In this document: piece after piece, positions 12,348 through 22,497 of the stretch
Numbering within the stretch: position 1 is the stretch's first letter
Layout of the letters: every line of letters begins with the position of its first letter
Assembly (NCBI GenBank): GCA_024180945.1
Contig: JAKSGN010000036.1
Coordinates: 62,001 to 126,000, forward strand
Length of the DNA: 64,000 nt
Direction: 5' to 3'
DNA from: Macrophomina tecta
Lineage: Eukaryota > Ascomycota > Dothideomycetes > Botryosphaeriales > Botryosphaeriaceae
The notes under the pieces: model-generated
The model's input: the letters and a program-made list of their open reading frames with translations, nothing else
Told to the model about the DNA's origin: nothing
Database searches by the model: none
Position numbers and translations under genes: made by a program

Positions 12348-12707
12348 TTAAGCCTCCGAGATCTCGAACTGCGAAGAGTACTGGAAGCTACCATCAGCGG
12401 CGTCAAGCTTCACCGCATAATCCGCGGCCTTGGCCAGGCTCTTCGGCGGCGTCCACGTGTAGGTGCCAGAGTTGTCGATGTTCTCGGCGATGTTGGTGAT
12501 GTTTTGAAGGTTGGTAGTAGCTCCCTTCCAAAGCGTAAGGCTGACCTTGCCATCGGTGGTTGGCTCCCATTTGATGTCGAAAGGCTTGCCGGCCGGATTG
12601 ATTTGCTTGGCGGCCGGGACGGTGATGGGGTTGCCGGATTGAGCAGAGGCAACGGCAGCCAGACCGGCAATAAGGCCAGTGAGGAGGGTCGTCGTAGGGA
12701 AGTACAT
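12348..12707 (-). CDS. Small secreted Kre9/Knh1-N-domain-like protein
   Basis: 119 aa, single exon. Residues 1-22 form a signal peptide (hydrophobic core after a short N-terminus, Ala-x-Ala cleavage region near residue 22). The rest resembles the N-terminal domain shared by yeast Kre9/Knh1 and fungal Ser/Thr-rich GPI-anchored proteins: an opening …ITVPAAKQINPAGKPFDIKW strand, a TVTLxLWKG-like strand and a closing YAVKL..GSFQYSSQFEI. Those proteins act at the cell surface, in beta-1,6-glucan assembly in yeast. Here there is no Ser/Thr-rich tail and no GPI signal, so the protein is probably freely secreted or wall-associated. It is isolated among transposon relics. Confidence 0.82.
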   Translation of the reverse strand: MYFPTTTLLTGLIAGLAAVASAQSGNPITVPAAKQINPAGKPFDIKWEPTTDGKVSLTLWKGATTNLQNITNIAENIDNSGTYTWTPPKSLAKAADYAVKLDAADGSFQYSSQFEISEA

Positions 12708-12809
12708 GGTGAGGATGACGATGGTGTGGTTTGTTCTTATCGAAATGAGGGTCGAGAGTTGGCTATAAGAATTGTTCTTCTGATCAGGGGTGGGAAGAGA
12801 GAAGTGTGA

Positions 12810-14577
12810 TGGAAGTTAATAGACTGCTGCTACTGCTAGCTCTTAAATACTTGGGTTTCGTTGTTCAAGCAGCGAGTCGGCATGTAGAGGGATAGCGATC
12901 GACGTTTACAGGGGCGGCAATCTATCTCTACCTGACCACTGTCCGGTGCCTGTAGATCTGGTTGCGACATAGCGCCTCGGAAGATTCCGGAGTCTACTAT
13001 GTACTCGACGGACTCGTCAAACTCTAACCGCGAAGCCGCTTAACAGTCCCCCAACTTCTTGCAAGACGGGACGAAGAATATAGAAGAAGACGGTCTTTCT
13101 ATTTGCGGCAAATTTCTTGGTGCTGAAATCCGTTTCCAGGAAGTTTCACTGTAACCATGCCGTTCATGAGCTTACGTCAACCCCAAATGTGGCCAAGCAA
13201 AGCTGGGATCCATATGAGGCACCAATAGGCCCCGTCGGCCGCAGATGGTTATTTCAGCTGACCGCTGTCACCACATGTTTTGAGGATTTGCTTCAAGTTG
13301 AATGAGTTATTCCTCAAATCTGATTCGTCGTAATTACCCATGTCGCTCTTTTTGATAGCCGACCCCGGCGGTCGGCTCCATATCCTCCAGTATCACCGAG
13401 AGGAAGACCCACAAAACGCAACAGCCGTCACCACTCAATTACCGAAAACAGTCTCACGCTAGTCAGTAACATTTTGCGCTCCTATTGCTCCTGGCTCGAC
13501 CACGTTATACCTACATCTTATTAAGCTTGACGCTATAAAGATTTCTCCATAAACCTTATTGCCAAGAATTCCGCTTAGCAATTCACGTCCAATCATGAGA
13601 CCATTTCAACCGAACTGGTCCAATCATGCCCCTGTTTAGACTTGTTAAATTCTCGAAATAATGTGAGCTGCGCGAAAGATACAAGTGACTACTAAGAACG
13701 ACTAAGTTCTTTTCACGCATGCCCCGCAAGGCCCGCTATAAAAGGACCATGAAATTACTTATGGTTTTAATTTAGCCAATAATAAGCCCCTGCAACGGAC
13801 TCTTCTAACTAAGCTGATTAACGGATAGCCTTCTATACATACGGGCGTAGATATAATGAAATCGAAGATACCCTTTCCTAATACTATTCATGTAGGTCCC
13901 CGAATAGGCCTATCGTTCATGATTAGCCTAATCACGAGCCACTCGTGGAGACACGATGCAAACATAGTAAGGTATTAGTACAAATTAATATATAAATGCT
14001 TAATGAATTAGTAGCTAACTATTTAGGTATAGCTACAAAGCTATGTTAAGATTAAGTAACCTATTTAAGAGCAATACGGCTCTGCTATAAGTAGACGTAT
14101 CTAAAGCTTCTCAAAGCAGTGGAGGAGGTAAAGGAGGCTATTACAGAGGAGCAGTCAAGTAACCTACTTAATACTATGCTGCAACGTAAAAAGGACACGA
14201 TAGCGGCGAATAGTAGGCACAAAAAGTGGTGGGGTGGGAACTATTAGCTGATTTTGTATATTTTACAAGTAAATAGCTGAAAAGAGCCACCATCGATGAG
14301 TAAAGATTCCTTGCTTGATTTTCTTTACTATATAGGGCCAGTCCTACCTAAGTACGCATGGCTTATTAGGCAGCCATATGATAATTAATAGTAGTTTAAG
14401 ACAAAGCACAAACGCCCGGAAGTGGATGGGTCCCGGAAGGGATCCCACCGGCTAGAAGGAGGCTCCACCGTGATATAGAACGTGATTACCCTACCAAGAC
14501 TTATATATCGCGCTCGAGAGCCCGGGCGACATAAGGCAATTGTCGCCCATAAGAGCTACGGCGACACTGCGCAACGT
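12810..14577. other. AT-rich intergenic relic DNA
   Basis: No open frame with coding character was found; the only one above 60 codons is plus 13117-13305. The sequence around 14,100-14,280 has an A-rich, lysine-like frame that could be the tail of a dead DNA transposase, but this is not strong enough to call. Confidence 0.45.
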
Positions 14578-15047
14578 TAGATTATATAAACTTTCCTACT
14601 ATATATAAACCATGCTCTTTAGATAGTGTTGGAAAATGACTAATTGGCAGCCTTAATTCAACTAATAAAGATAAGTTCCCATAGATTAGCATATCTAGTA
14701 GAGGGAGGCCGTACGGGCTTCCCTTATACCTATTCTACCTACTAGGGTAAAACGGGTATGTAACTTGCTTACCTGCTAAGACAGGTGTGCAACGAGTATA
14801 AGACATAACTGAATCCAAAACACTACTGAATCAAATATTCCAATAGATAGCTTTGACCTTCGTGGTTAACTTTAACAATAGAATTTAGACTCTATTAGTA
14901 ATACGGCCTTTATATATAGTGCTTAGTCTTATTGTGTGTTTGACTTGTTCTTATCCTCTTCCTATACTTAGTTGAGGAAAATCCTCGACCGATTTTCTCC
15001 CTCTTTGGTGTTTGGATCCTCAGAGGCGGAGGCCCGCAGTTGCACGA
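14578..15047 (+). repeat. Chromovirus LTR remnant, interrupted by a copia-like LTR
   Basis: The left part (about 14578-14636) matches the LTR around its TATA box, and the right part (about 14851-15047) matches R-U5 up to …GAGGCCCGC near the LTR end. Between them lies the nested LTR 14637-14845. The start of U3 and the last few terminal bases are lost, and RIP-like changes are visible. Confidence 0.8.
14637..14845 (+). mobile_element. Nested solo LTR, copia-like family, 209-bp variant
   Basis: Starts TGTTGGAA and ends TTCCAATA (CA to TA at the terminus). It is flanked by perfect 5-bp duplications GATAG (14632-14636 and 14846-14850) that belong to the host LTR sequence TTAGATAGCTTTG. The segment from about 14688 to 14843 is nearly identical to 1446-1597 of the other copy. 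It inserted into an already present chromovirus LTR, which gives a relative order of events. Confidence 0.88.
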
Positions 15048-15554
15048 ATAATGCACGGTCTCCGTGGCTACCCAGCGCCAAGCTAAACACAACTTATGCT
15101 TGCGCCACAGTAGACGAAGGATCTAGGTGGCCCCCAACACATCGCTGGATTACTAAAATAACGATGCAAACTAACTAGCACTAGACGCGAATAGGAGTAA
15201 GGCGCGTTATCGCCAAGGAAAATGATTATTGATTAATAACTATAGACTAGATATGTAACCCAAGCAGCTTTAATTTCAACCGGTTAAGGTTTAGATGAAC
15301 TTTAGACGCATCTGAGATACTCTAGTGCTTATATCTATACTAGAAGAACGAGCGTCTTTGCAACCACGTATCAGAATTATGAACTGATATGCAAAGAATC
15401 ATGGCTGACGATTACTACTTAGTATAGATATTCCTTTTTCCTTCTGATTAATATACTAATACGTGGCGCGCCTAACCCGCTCGACGTAACATAAATCACT
15501 TCTCTATGCTACATTCGTTTTTCAGCATCAACACTTACAATTCTGCATTGAGCT
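15048..15554. other. Intergenic, upstream of the NmrA-like gene
   Basis: Contains no gene. It changes from AT-rich relic DNA to the probable promoter and 5' leader of the gene starting at 15555. No specific regulatory site is recognisable. Confidence 0.4.
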
Positions 15555-16818
15555 ATGTCGAAGATCTCTAAAATTTTCGTTGTAGGCGCGACTGGCGCCC
15601 AAGGCATTCCCGTGGTGCAAGGCCTCGTCAAGGACAAAGCCTATTTTGTCCGGGCTTTAACACGCAACCCCGAATCTTCACGAGCCAAAAGCCTTCTCGC
15701 GCTTGGAAACGTGGAACTGGTCGAAGGTACGTTTGCGAGCGAAGAGGATCTCCGAGAGGGCTTTAGAGGCTGCGACGGAGCCTTTGTCAACATCGATGGA
15801 TTCAACTGCGGCGAGAAGACCGAAACATTCTGGGCTATCCGCGCGTACGAACTCGCGATAGAGGAAGGAATCAAGTTCTTCGTCTACGGCAATCTGGACT
15901 TTGTCTACAAAAAGTCTGGTTACAATCTGTTAGAACAAGTGATGGGACAGCTTATTCAGTAGTAAAAGGCATTGATTGGCATGAAGAGGAAGAGGGTTGG
16001 TGACCCGACCGCCTCTTATACGAGTGATTGTAGCTAAGCGATGTGGTGTGATAATAAGGAGACCTTGAAACACGTGATTGATCCAACACAATCCCATCTT
16101 TCGCACCGGACATTACGATGGCAAAGGCCGTATTGCCGAGTGGATCCTACAGCAGACCAAGCAAAACGGTTCGAAAATGGGGGCTGCGATATTCACGTCG
16201 GGGCCATACATGGAGATGACTATTTCAAAGGGTACCCCTATGAGCCCTATGGTGGAAGACGGCGTCGTCACGTGGCAAGTTCCGCTTGGAGATGGTGCAG
16301 TGGCGCATGTGGCGCTCGACGACTGCGCGTATTACGTACGCTGGCTTTTCGACAATCCGGGGAGAGCAAATGGGATGGATCTTGAGGTTGCCATTGATCA
16401 CATCCCTTACTCGGAGCTAGCGCGGGCATTCGAAAAGGTTACCGGCCGGCCTGCCAAGTATGTCGATACGGACATGGATACGTATTGGCTTTCTGGTCCC
16501 ATGTCTTTTGTGGCAGAGATGCCCGCCGGATATAACTCCGATGTACGCGATCCTGCTGCCATGACTACCCGCCGGAACTTTACGGGATTTTGGACAATGT
16601 GGACCCATTCGGGCGGCAACCGAGGAGTTATTCAGAGGAACTATACCCTTCTGGATGAGATACACCCGAACCGAATCAAGTCTGCCGAGCAGTGGCTAAG
16701 AAGAGAAGATGCTAAGGCGAAGGCAGACGGTCTTGGAGGTCTATTCGAGCGTGTAGAATCAGGTGGCCCAGGGCCTCTTCTGAAGATGGTTGAAGATGGA
16801 TTGCAGGGAAGACTTTGA
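15555..16818 (+). pseudogene. NmrA-like NAD(P)-binding protein interrupted by a solo LTR
   Basis: The N-terminal part (15555-15927) has the Rossmann motif VVGATGAQG at residues 10-18 and the NmrA-type FVYGNLDFVYKKSGY block. The C-terminal part (16094-16818) continues FRTGHYDGKGRIAEW. Leaving out the 161-bp LTR and one 5-bp duplication gives 373+725 = 1098 nt, an intact 366-codon frame, so the insertion is the only lesion. With it in place translation stops at 15962 after 135 aa. The insertion has no GT/AG at its ends and cannot be precisely spliced. Intact relatives are atypical short-chain dehydrogenases binding NAD(P) and often act as redox sensors or isoflavone-reductase-like enzymes. Confidence 0.9.
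15928..16088 (+). mobile_element. Short solo LTR (161 bp) inside the NmrA-like gene
   Basis: Starts TGTTAG and ends GATCCAACA, with perfect target-site duplications CAATC (15923-15927 and 16089-16093). The start and the end align with the solo LTR at 1383-1635, including the shared ACACGTGATTGATCCAACA end. It lacks the ~150-bp central block shared by the other two copies, so it is a third length variant of one family. Confidence 0.92.
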
Positions 16819-17759
16819 GGTCGCAATGTGTGTACTTCTCAGTGAATACATCGCAGCTTTTACACTGACTTTAAGAGAAATTTGGAATGCGATATCTATA
16901 CGTTTGGATGTAATAGCGCGACGGCCGTGTTGAGTTTTAGTTATTGGGCCATCTGTATACCTACCATCGGGCTTCTTCGTGCCCGACTATCCGGCCAGGA
17001 TAAGCGCAAGTCTATATCCCAGGCCGAATACCCGCGTATTTACCTCGCGTTGCTGCTGTTGGCGGCACTCCCTCCGCCACGATTGCACGTGCGAGCCTCA
17101 TCCGCCAAGCCCCCAACCTCCTCAATTTCGGCCGCGCCAGCCTGCGCCGCCCACTCCACTCTGCGTCCCTCTCCGCCATCATGACACGCCCATGGTCGCG
17201 CAGCTCCTCCTGCCTGCTTTCGCTACGACTCTAGGTGAGCCATCACTTACCGTCTGCCCCTTTTCGCCTGCACACGCCTGCTGACACTGCGCGGGCCATC
17301 CCTCCGTCGCCGCTCCATCCACGCCGCACCCGCCTCAAAAAGACTCTCGTCGAGCCCAGCACCACGCTGCGTCGCCGAGCCCGATCCGCCGTGGTTCGCA
17401 TCTCCAGAGCTGTCGGACGCGCTCAGGCAGGCCACCCGTCGCCAGCTCCTACCGCGTCAAACATTCCGCCTAACCGGCGGGCTCCCTTTGGCGCGAAGGG
17501 CTGGGGTCTGTAGGGACAGGAAACTGTTGCCGACTGTGTCGCTCTCGCTGTGGCTGAAGCCTTCTGCTGGCCGGACAGGGGATGGGAGTTCTTGGAGAGG
17601 AGGGCACCGAGAGTCAAGGCTGCTCTCTGCTGAACACTGCCAAAGCCTGGGCGGGTGGGCTGCGCGCTTCGCTGTAACACGCGGGCGCGGGAATTCGCTT
17701 TTTCGTGTCTCTGTGCCTGCCGCTGATTCATCTCTGCGTCGCCATAGGTAGTCAATGCT
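16819..17759. other. Intergenic region / long leader before the coiled-coil gene
   Basis: GC content rises towards 17,000-17,750 and several overlapping open frames exist on both strands, none with a recognisable domain. Probably promoter and 5' UTR of the gene at 17760; a non-coding first exon with an intron is possible. Confidence 0.4.
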
Positions 17760-19019
17760 ATGACCTCCCCCCCGCGCGACAAGTTCCATCTTTCGAATGT
17801 GACCGTGGTTGCCGAGTGGAAAGACGCGAATCGCGAAGTGCGCTTTCTGGGCCAGCGGACGGCCTTGACCTTGGACGCGCGTCTTGACGTCGCCAGCCAC
17901 ACGGCGAGCTTCAAATTGCGCTCCATTGCCAGCCTCAAGTCCTCGAACGACAGAGTGCCCTTGTATCTCTTCATCCAACCAGACCGTATCACTGCGCTGG
18001 CAGAAGACGATGGGCCGCCACAACAGCCCGTCAAGGACGGCTTGATCCACGCCGGGAAATGCCGAAGCACGGCAGACATCTTGCGCCTGCGCTTCACCCT
18101 CGCCGAAGGCGCGCTTCTAGATGTCGGCCCAGCCGATGCTGGCAGTCCTCCACAGCCGAGGACCAGCCCATCCGCTCGCATACTCGACGCTCTACGATCG
18201 CTGCGTCGCGCGACCATCTTGACCCTCGCCTTGCCCCGCAAGAACATAAAGCCCAGCTTCCTCGAAGCGCTATGCACGCACGCGAAGGGCGCACAGCTGA
18301 AGCCACTCCAGGGCGAGGTCGCGAGTCTCTACAGCGGCAAAGGCGGGAAACCACTGGAATGGATAGACGACGACCTTGACAACTTCGATCCCCTCGGTCG
18401 CGGGGAGTCGCCCCCGTCTTACGATGAGCTGGGTCCGTCTCCACCTTGTCAATCCGCCAGGAAGCGGTTACAGAGTGCGCGGTCGTCCCCAGAGCGCGAC
18501 GAGCCTCCCCACAAGAGGAGGGAGAGATCCGCGGCGGGAAACCCACCGTCAGTCGGATTTGTGGCCCAAGACTGGAGCAGAGGCATCGACGAGCGCATCC
18601 TGGCGCTGACGGACCAGTTGGAGACTCTGAAGAAAGCCGTCAGTGCCATGAACGGGGAGCCACGTGTCCCGGCTCAAACTGTTTCGACGCGGCTAGCGAA
18701 GCTGGAAGGCGAGATGGCTGCGCTGCGTGCGGAAGTTGCGGTTGCTAACACCAAACTACAAGAGATATCGGACAAGTTGTGCGAGCAGACTGATCTTGAT
18801 GACTTGAGGCACGACATCATGGAGGACGTCGAAGCGAGGCTGGCGGAGACAAGGGATGAGATCGTTGAGGAAACAGAGCTCAAGATCGAAGAGCGTATGA
18901 TAACAGCGAAGGAGGATCTGCGAGAAACAGTTGAGGAGGAAGTCGAGAATGCGGAGGCGAGGATCAAAGACCGGCTGGAAAACGGCACGGTGGGCGTATA
19001 CTTTGAGTTTCAGAGATAG
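17760..19019 (+). CDS. Uncharacterised coiled-coil protein (419 aa)
   Basis: I do not recognise the family. Residues ~1-180 look like a folded, beta-rich domain (FHLSNVTVVAEW, VPLYLFIQPDRI, ILRLRFTL) with alternating hydrophobics. Residues ~205-265 are disordered and Pro/Ser-rich, with a PPSYDE motif and a basic PPHKRRER stretch that could be a nuclear localisation signal. Residues ~275-410 have heptad character and many Glu/Lys/Arg, predicting a long coiled coil. No membrane segment or signal peptide is visible. Codon use is strongly GC3-biased across the whole frame, supporting a real gene. The start is the first ATG of the frame. An intron near the C-terminus cannot be excluded. Confidence 0.75.
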   Translation: MTSPPRDKFHLSNVTVVAEWKDANREVRFLGQRTALTLDARLDVASHTASFKLRSIASLKSSNDRVPLYLFIQPDRITALAEDDGPPQQPVKDGLIHAGKCRSTADILRLRFTLAEGALLDVGPADAGSPPQPRTSPSARILDALRSLRRATILTLALPRKNIKPSFLEALCTHAKGAQLKPLQGEVASLYSGKGGKPLEWIDDDLDNFDPLGRGESPPSYDELGPSPPCQSARKRLQSARSSPERDEPPHKRRERSAAGNPPSVGFVAQDWSRGIDERILALTDQLETLKKAVSAMNGEPRVPAQTVSTRLAKLEGEMAALRAEVAVANTKLQEISDKLCEQTDLDDLRHDIMEDVEARLAETRDEIVEETELKIEERMITAKEDLRETVEEEVENAEARIKDRLENGTVGVYFEFQR

Positions 19020-19446
19020 TGATACCAATCGATTGATAAGCCAAAGTCTGCCATATGTTCAATCTCTGAAGGCAGCTTTGTGCCGATCTACACCCGGTGC
19101 GTCTAATAAGCCTCGTTCCAGCCCGAGCTGAGGTTTCTCATTTCGCGACCCTCGTCTTCTGCCTGCAACTAATTCCGGCCCCCCACGGCTTCGTTCAGAG
19201 GGCGCACTCTTTAATCCCGATCCGGCTGCCAAGTAGCTGCCAAAACGCCACCTGAAGTACAGGGCCCATTTTGGGCGCCGCGTGGTCTTTTCCCAAGTCA
19301 AGCTCCAGGTCTAATTATAAGATCTGCCCAACGTCAGCCTACCAGCCGTCTTCTCGAACTCCGCGCTGTGCACTCTGTACCAACGTCAGACAAGTTCGTA
19401 CTGAGAACCATGTAAAAACACGTAAAGTCGAAGGGACAATACCAAC

Positions 19447-22400
19447 ATGAGCTACAACCCACCTTATCAGAACTACCAGCCGGCTGCGTACCCGCCGCCT
19501 CCTCCGCCGCGGCAATCCTCAGCGTCGTCGTACGCACCAGCCCTCCCGCCACGACCGCCTCCGACTCCAGGCACTCCGGGCACTCCAAACGTGCAAGACC
19601 TTACCTCCGGATTCGCGCACCTGAACACTGATGGCCGGTCACCATCCCAGCAGACTTATGTGCCACATGCGGAGTATCACCAGGCTGTATCTACGTATAC
19701 TTGGCCAACGGATCACGGCGCTTCCATGAGCTCCGCATCTCAAGCAAAATGGGATACACCTGCCCCGCTTCCACCGCGCCCATCTACTCACTCTCCATGG
19801 CAAAGCTCCTGGCAGGCATCACAGTCTCCCCCACCTCCCTCTTACACTCCGCAGCAGTCCAGGCACCCGGTACCAGCCCCTCAAAGCTCATGGGCAGCAT
19901 CGCACGGTCAGCCAAGCCCGCAGACTCCTCCTTCACACTGGACGCACCATGGGGCCTATAACCGGCCACCTCCGCCGCCGCCCGCAGAACTGCAGCCTGA
20001 ATGCAGGCCACCATACCAGTATGGATGGGTCCCACAAGGCCATGCGCATCCAACTTCGCCAACAAAGGTATCTCCAATCGATTCTTCGGGCCAGACAACA
20101 TCCGCATTAGCTCTCGCTCAATTCTCACATCCTCAGCAGCCGCATCAACAGTTGCAGCATCAGCAACCGTACTGTTCACCTTCTCAGCAGAGCAATGTGT
20201 CGGAGCTGCCCGCCGAAGGGTCTCCACCAGCTCATGATAGTCGGATCCAATTGGCGCAGCATCAGCCGCATCCTCCAACTACGCAGCAAGCAGGACTGTC
20301 GCACTTCGTATTTGAGATGGAAGGTTCCACACCCGGAGTTCAGGATCAAAAGCAACCATCGGAGGAGAAAAAGAGCGAGGAATCCAACCACGAATCCGTC
20401 GTACGGAAGCTACAGAGAACATTTACCGATACTCTGCGCCAAGCAGGCCCTTATTTCTATGCCCCACCAACGCCAACCATAGTAAAGGAAGAAACTGCAG
20501 TTGATAGCCAGGACACAGCCAAGCAGGACCCCGCGGCATCCGCCACAACCGGCGCCAACCAAAACGCTGGGTTCCGTCCGGAGCCAGGTTCGCGGCCAGT
20601 TGCCCGTGACAATGAGGCACAGGCCTACGAGCCAGCCCATCAGACAATAGGCGAACAGCTTCTGGGTGGCGCTGTCCCGTCCTGCTACTACATGAAGATA
20701 CCCAACCCGCCAGCGGAGGTCCACTCCGACCAAGCTGATAGGTACTTTGTCCCGTACAGGTGTGAGTACCCGGAGGTCAACGATTACGCCGATGTCTTCT
20801 ACTTCCATCACAAAGACGTAGCTGATTTCTGGCTATGCGGGTTTTGCTTCGAAACTCGCATAAGGCATACTGAGTTCGCTTCATCCTTCGAGGGAGGGAT
20901 CAAGCCGAAGGACAACAAGCTGAAGTGCTCATTCGGAGCCCCGAGGATGCTGGAGAATCTGTGGCCTCATGCGTTGCAAACGAAGGACCTGAAGGCCGTG
21001 AAAGAGTACATGGAGAAACGTGTGCGGATCAAGGATTGCTATGGCGCTACAGGAGTACTGGGGCAAAACGCCCAGGGCGTGCGATGGCTCGGGATGAGAA
21101 ATAATGACGTTCCGGGATTCTTGGCCTGCGAGGCTTGTTACGAAGAGATGCTTGTCGGCACCACCTTCCAGGACAATTTTGCGTTTTATCCGCATGCTCA
21201 GGGCCCAGAGGATAAGTGGTCCTGCGATTTGGCACTAGAGTACATTCGTCATGGCCTTGTCCGCGCCTTGAAGACGTCAGATTGGAATGCATTCGTTTCG
21301 ATGGCATCCCGCCGAACCTCTATCCCTGCCTGTGCTGGAACACAAGGAGTCGCGGCACACTCCAGGAAATGGTACAAGCCTGCAAATCCAATCGATGGGG
21401 TGGTTACCTGCGAAGCTTGCCACCTCGACTACTTCGGCTTCACGCAGTTTGACCAGCACTTCATCGACTGCCCTGTCCAGGACGACAGCGCATCCAACCA
21501 GTGGTCCTGTGATCTTGCTCCGATTCCCGTCAAAAATGCCATCGAAGCGGCGAAGAAGAACTCGGACTTCGCGCCCATCCACGCCACACTCACCAGCCTA
21601 GCAACCATTCCCATATGCGCCAATGGTGCCGTGTCCAGCAGCACGTGGTACAACCTCACCGACGGCACCCCAAACTTCGACGTCTGCCCAACATGCTATA
21701 CCGGGCTCTTCGCCTGCGTCGGCCTCTCCCATCTGTTCCGCCCGAGCACCACATCCCAAACCACCACCCGCGTTTGCGACCTCTCCCAGCACAGTCCACG
21801 CTTCAAAGAATACATCACCAACTACCTCTCTCTCCTCAACACCCCCGGCGGCCTTCCCACCTTCCTCGCCCACATCGCCCGCTACGCCCCGATCCCCAAA
21901 TGCGCGCGCCGTGACCCGGTCCGCAACCAGCGCCGGCACCTTCTCAACGGACTGGCCGCAGATCTTGTGGTCTGCGACGAGTGCCACGCGTCCTTTACCT
22001 CCGTCACCCCTCTCGCGGACCTCCTCGTCGCCTGGCCGCCCTCCTCCTCTTCCCCCAACAACAACAACACCACGACGGACCCCGTCCCCCGCGTCCGCGA
22101 CATGTATCCCGCCACTACGCGCGCTCGCTGGACTGGACTCTGCGCGACCTACAATCCCTCCAACCCTTCGACCACAGCATCCCTCGACGCCTTCGTCGCG
22201 TTCTCTCGGCACCGCCACCGTGTCTATGAGGAGACCATGCCCCACTGCCGTGAGCTGCTGCAGGCCGCCAGGCTGCGCGGCGAGCAGCAGAGGCTTGCCA
22301 ATACGATGGCCACGCACTACCACTCCATGGGTCTGATGACTGGTGGAACGGGGTACGGACTGCACGGCGGCTATGGCGGACTGTATGCGGGGCAGGCGGC

Positions 22401-22497
22401 GGCGGCTGGAGCGCAGGGGGTTGGCTTGATGATGGAGACTGGGGCGGATATGGGGAGGGTGGCGGTGTTGGAAAAGAGGTGGGAAGAGGTAGAGTGA
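19447..22497 (+). CDS. Large protein: disordered Pro/Gln N-half and tandem Cys modules
   Basis: 1016 aa, single exon. Residues ~1-300 are low-complexity Pro/Gln/Ser/Tyr. From ~400 the protein carries repeating modules of ~100-120 aa, each with a lone Cys (IKDCYG, IPACAG, IPICAN, IPKCAR), a CxxC pair (CGFC, CEAC, CEAC, CPTC, CDEC) and, in the middle ones, a closing CDL motif (WSCDLA, WSCDLA, RVCDLS). The last ~60 residues are Gly/Ala-rich. The periodic Cys suggest zinc-binding or structural modules, but I know of no characterised member. There is no signal peptide or convincing transmembrane helix. Similar fungal proteins are often labelled 'integral membrane protein' without evidence here. 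Confidence 0.85.
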   Translation: MSYNPPYQNYQPAAYPPPPPPRQSSASSYAPALPPRPPPTPGTPGTPNVQDLTSGFAHLNTDGRSPSQQTYVPHAEYHQAVSTYTWPTDHGASMSSASQAKWDTPAPLPPRPSTHSPWQSSWQASQSPPPPSYTPQQSRHPVPAPQSSWAASHGQPSPQTPPSHWTHHGAYNRPPPPPPAELQPECRPPYQYGWVPQGHAHPTSPTKVSPIDSSGQTTSALALAQFSHPQQPHQQLQHQQPYCSPSQQSNVSELPAEGSPPAHDSRIQLAQHQPHPPTTQQAGLSHFVFEMEGSTPGVQDQKQPSEEKKSEESNHESVVRKLQRTFTDTLRQAGPYFYAPPTPTIVKEETAVDSQDTAKQDPAASATTGANQNAGFRPEPGSRPVARDNEAQAYEPAHQTIGEQLLGGAVPSCYYMKIPNPPAEVHSDQADRYFVPYRCEYPEVNDYADVFYFHHKDVADFWLCGFCFETRIRHTEFASSFEGGIKPKDNKLKCSFGAPRMLENLWPHALQTKDLKAVKEYMEKRVRIKDCYGATGVLGQNAQGVRWLGMRNNDVPGFLACEACYEEMLVGTTFQDNFAFYPHAQGPEDKWSCDLALEYIRHGLVRALKTSDWNAFVSMASRRTSIPACAGTQGVAAHSRKWYKPANPIDGVVTCEACHLDYFGFTQFDQHFIDCPVQDDSASNQWSCDLAPIPVKNAIEAAKKNSDFAPIHATLTSLATIPICANGAVSSSTWYNLTDGTPNFDVCPTCYTGLFACVGLSHLFRPSTTSQTTTRVCDLSQHSPRFKEYITNYLSLLNTPGGLPTFLAHIARYAPIPKCARRDPVRNQRRHLLNGLAADLVVCDECHASFTSVTPLADLLVAWPPSSSSPNNNNTTTDPVPRVRDMYPATTRARWTGLCATYNPSNPSTTASLDAFVAFSRHRHRVYEETMPHCRELLQAARLRGEQQRLANTMATHYHSMGLMTGGTGYGLHGGYGGLYAGQAAAAGAQGVGLMMETGADMGRVAVLEKRWEEVE

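Noticed and set aside
14100..14290. Possible transposase C-terminus relic
   Set aside because: Only a short lysine-rich frame; no catalytic motif or ends seen.
17423..18277. 284-codon minus-strand open frame
   Set aside because: It is antisense to the coiled-coil gene at 17760 in GC-rich DNA, is basic and low in complexity, and has no domain; a shadow frame.
21598..22365. 255-codon minus-strand frame
   Set aside because: Antisense shadow of the 1016-aa Cys-module gene; composition is Gly/Val/Arg-rich without motifs.
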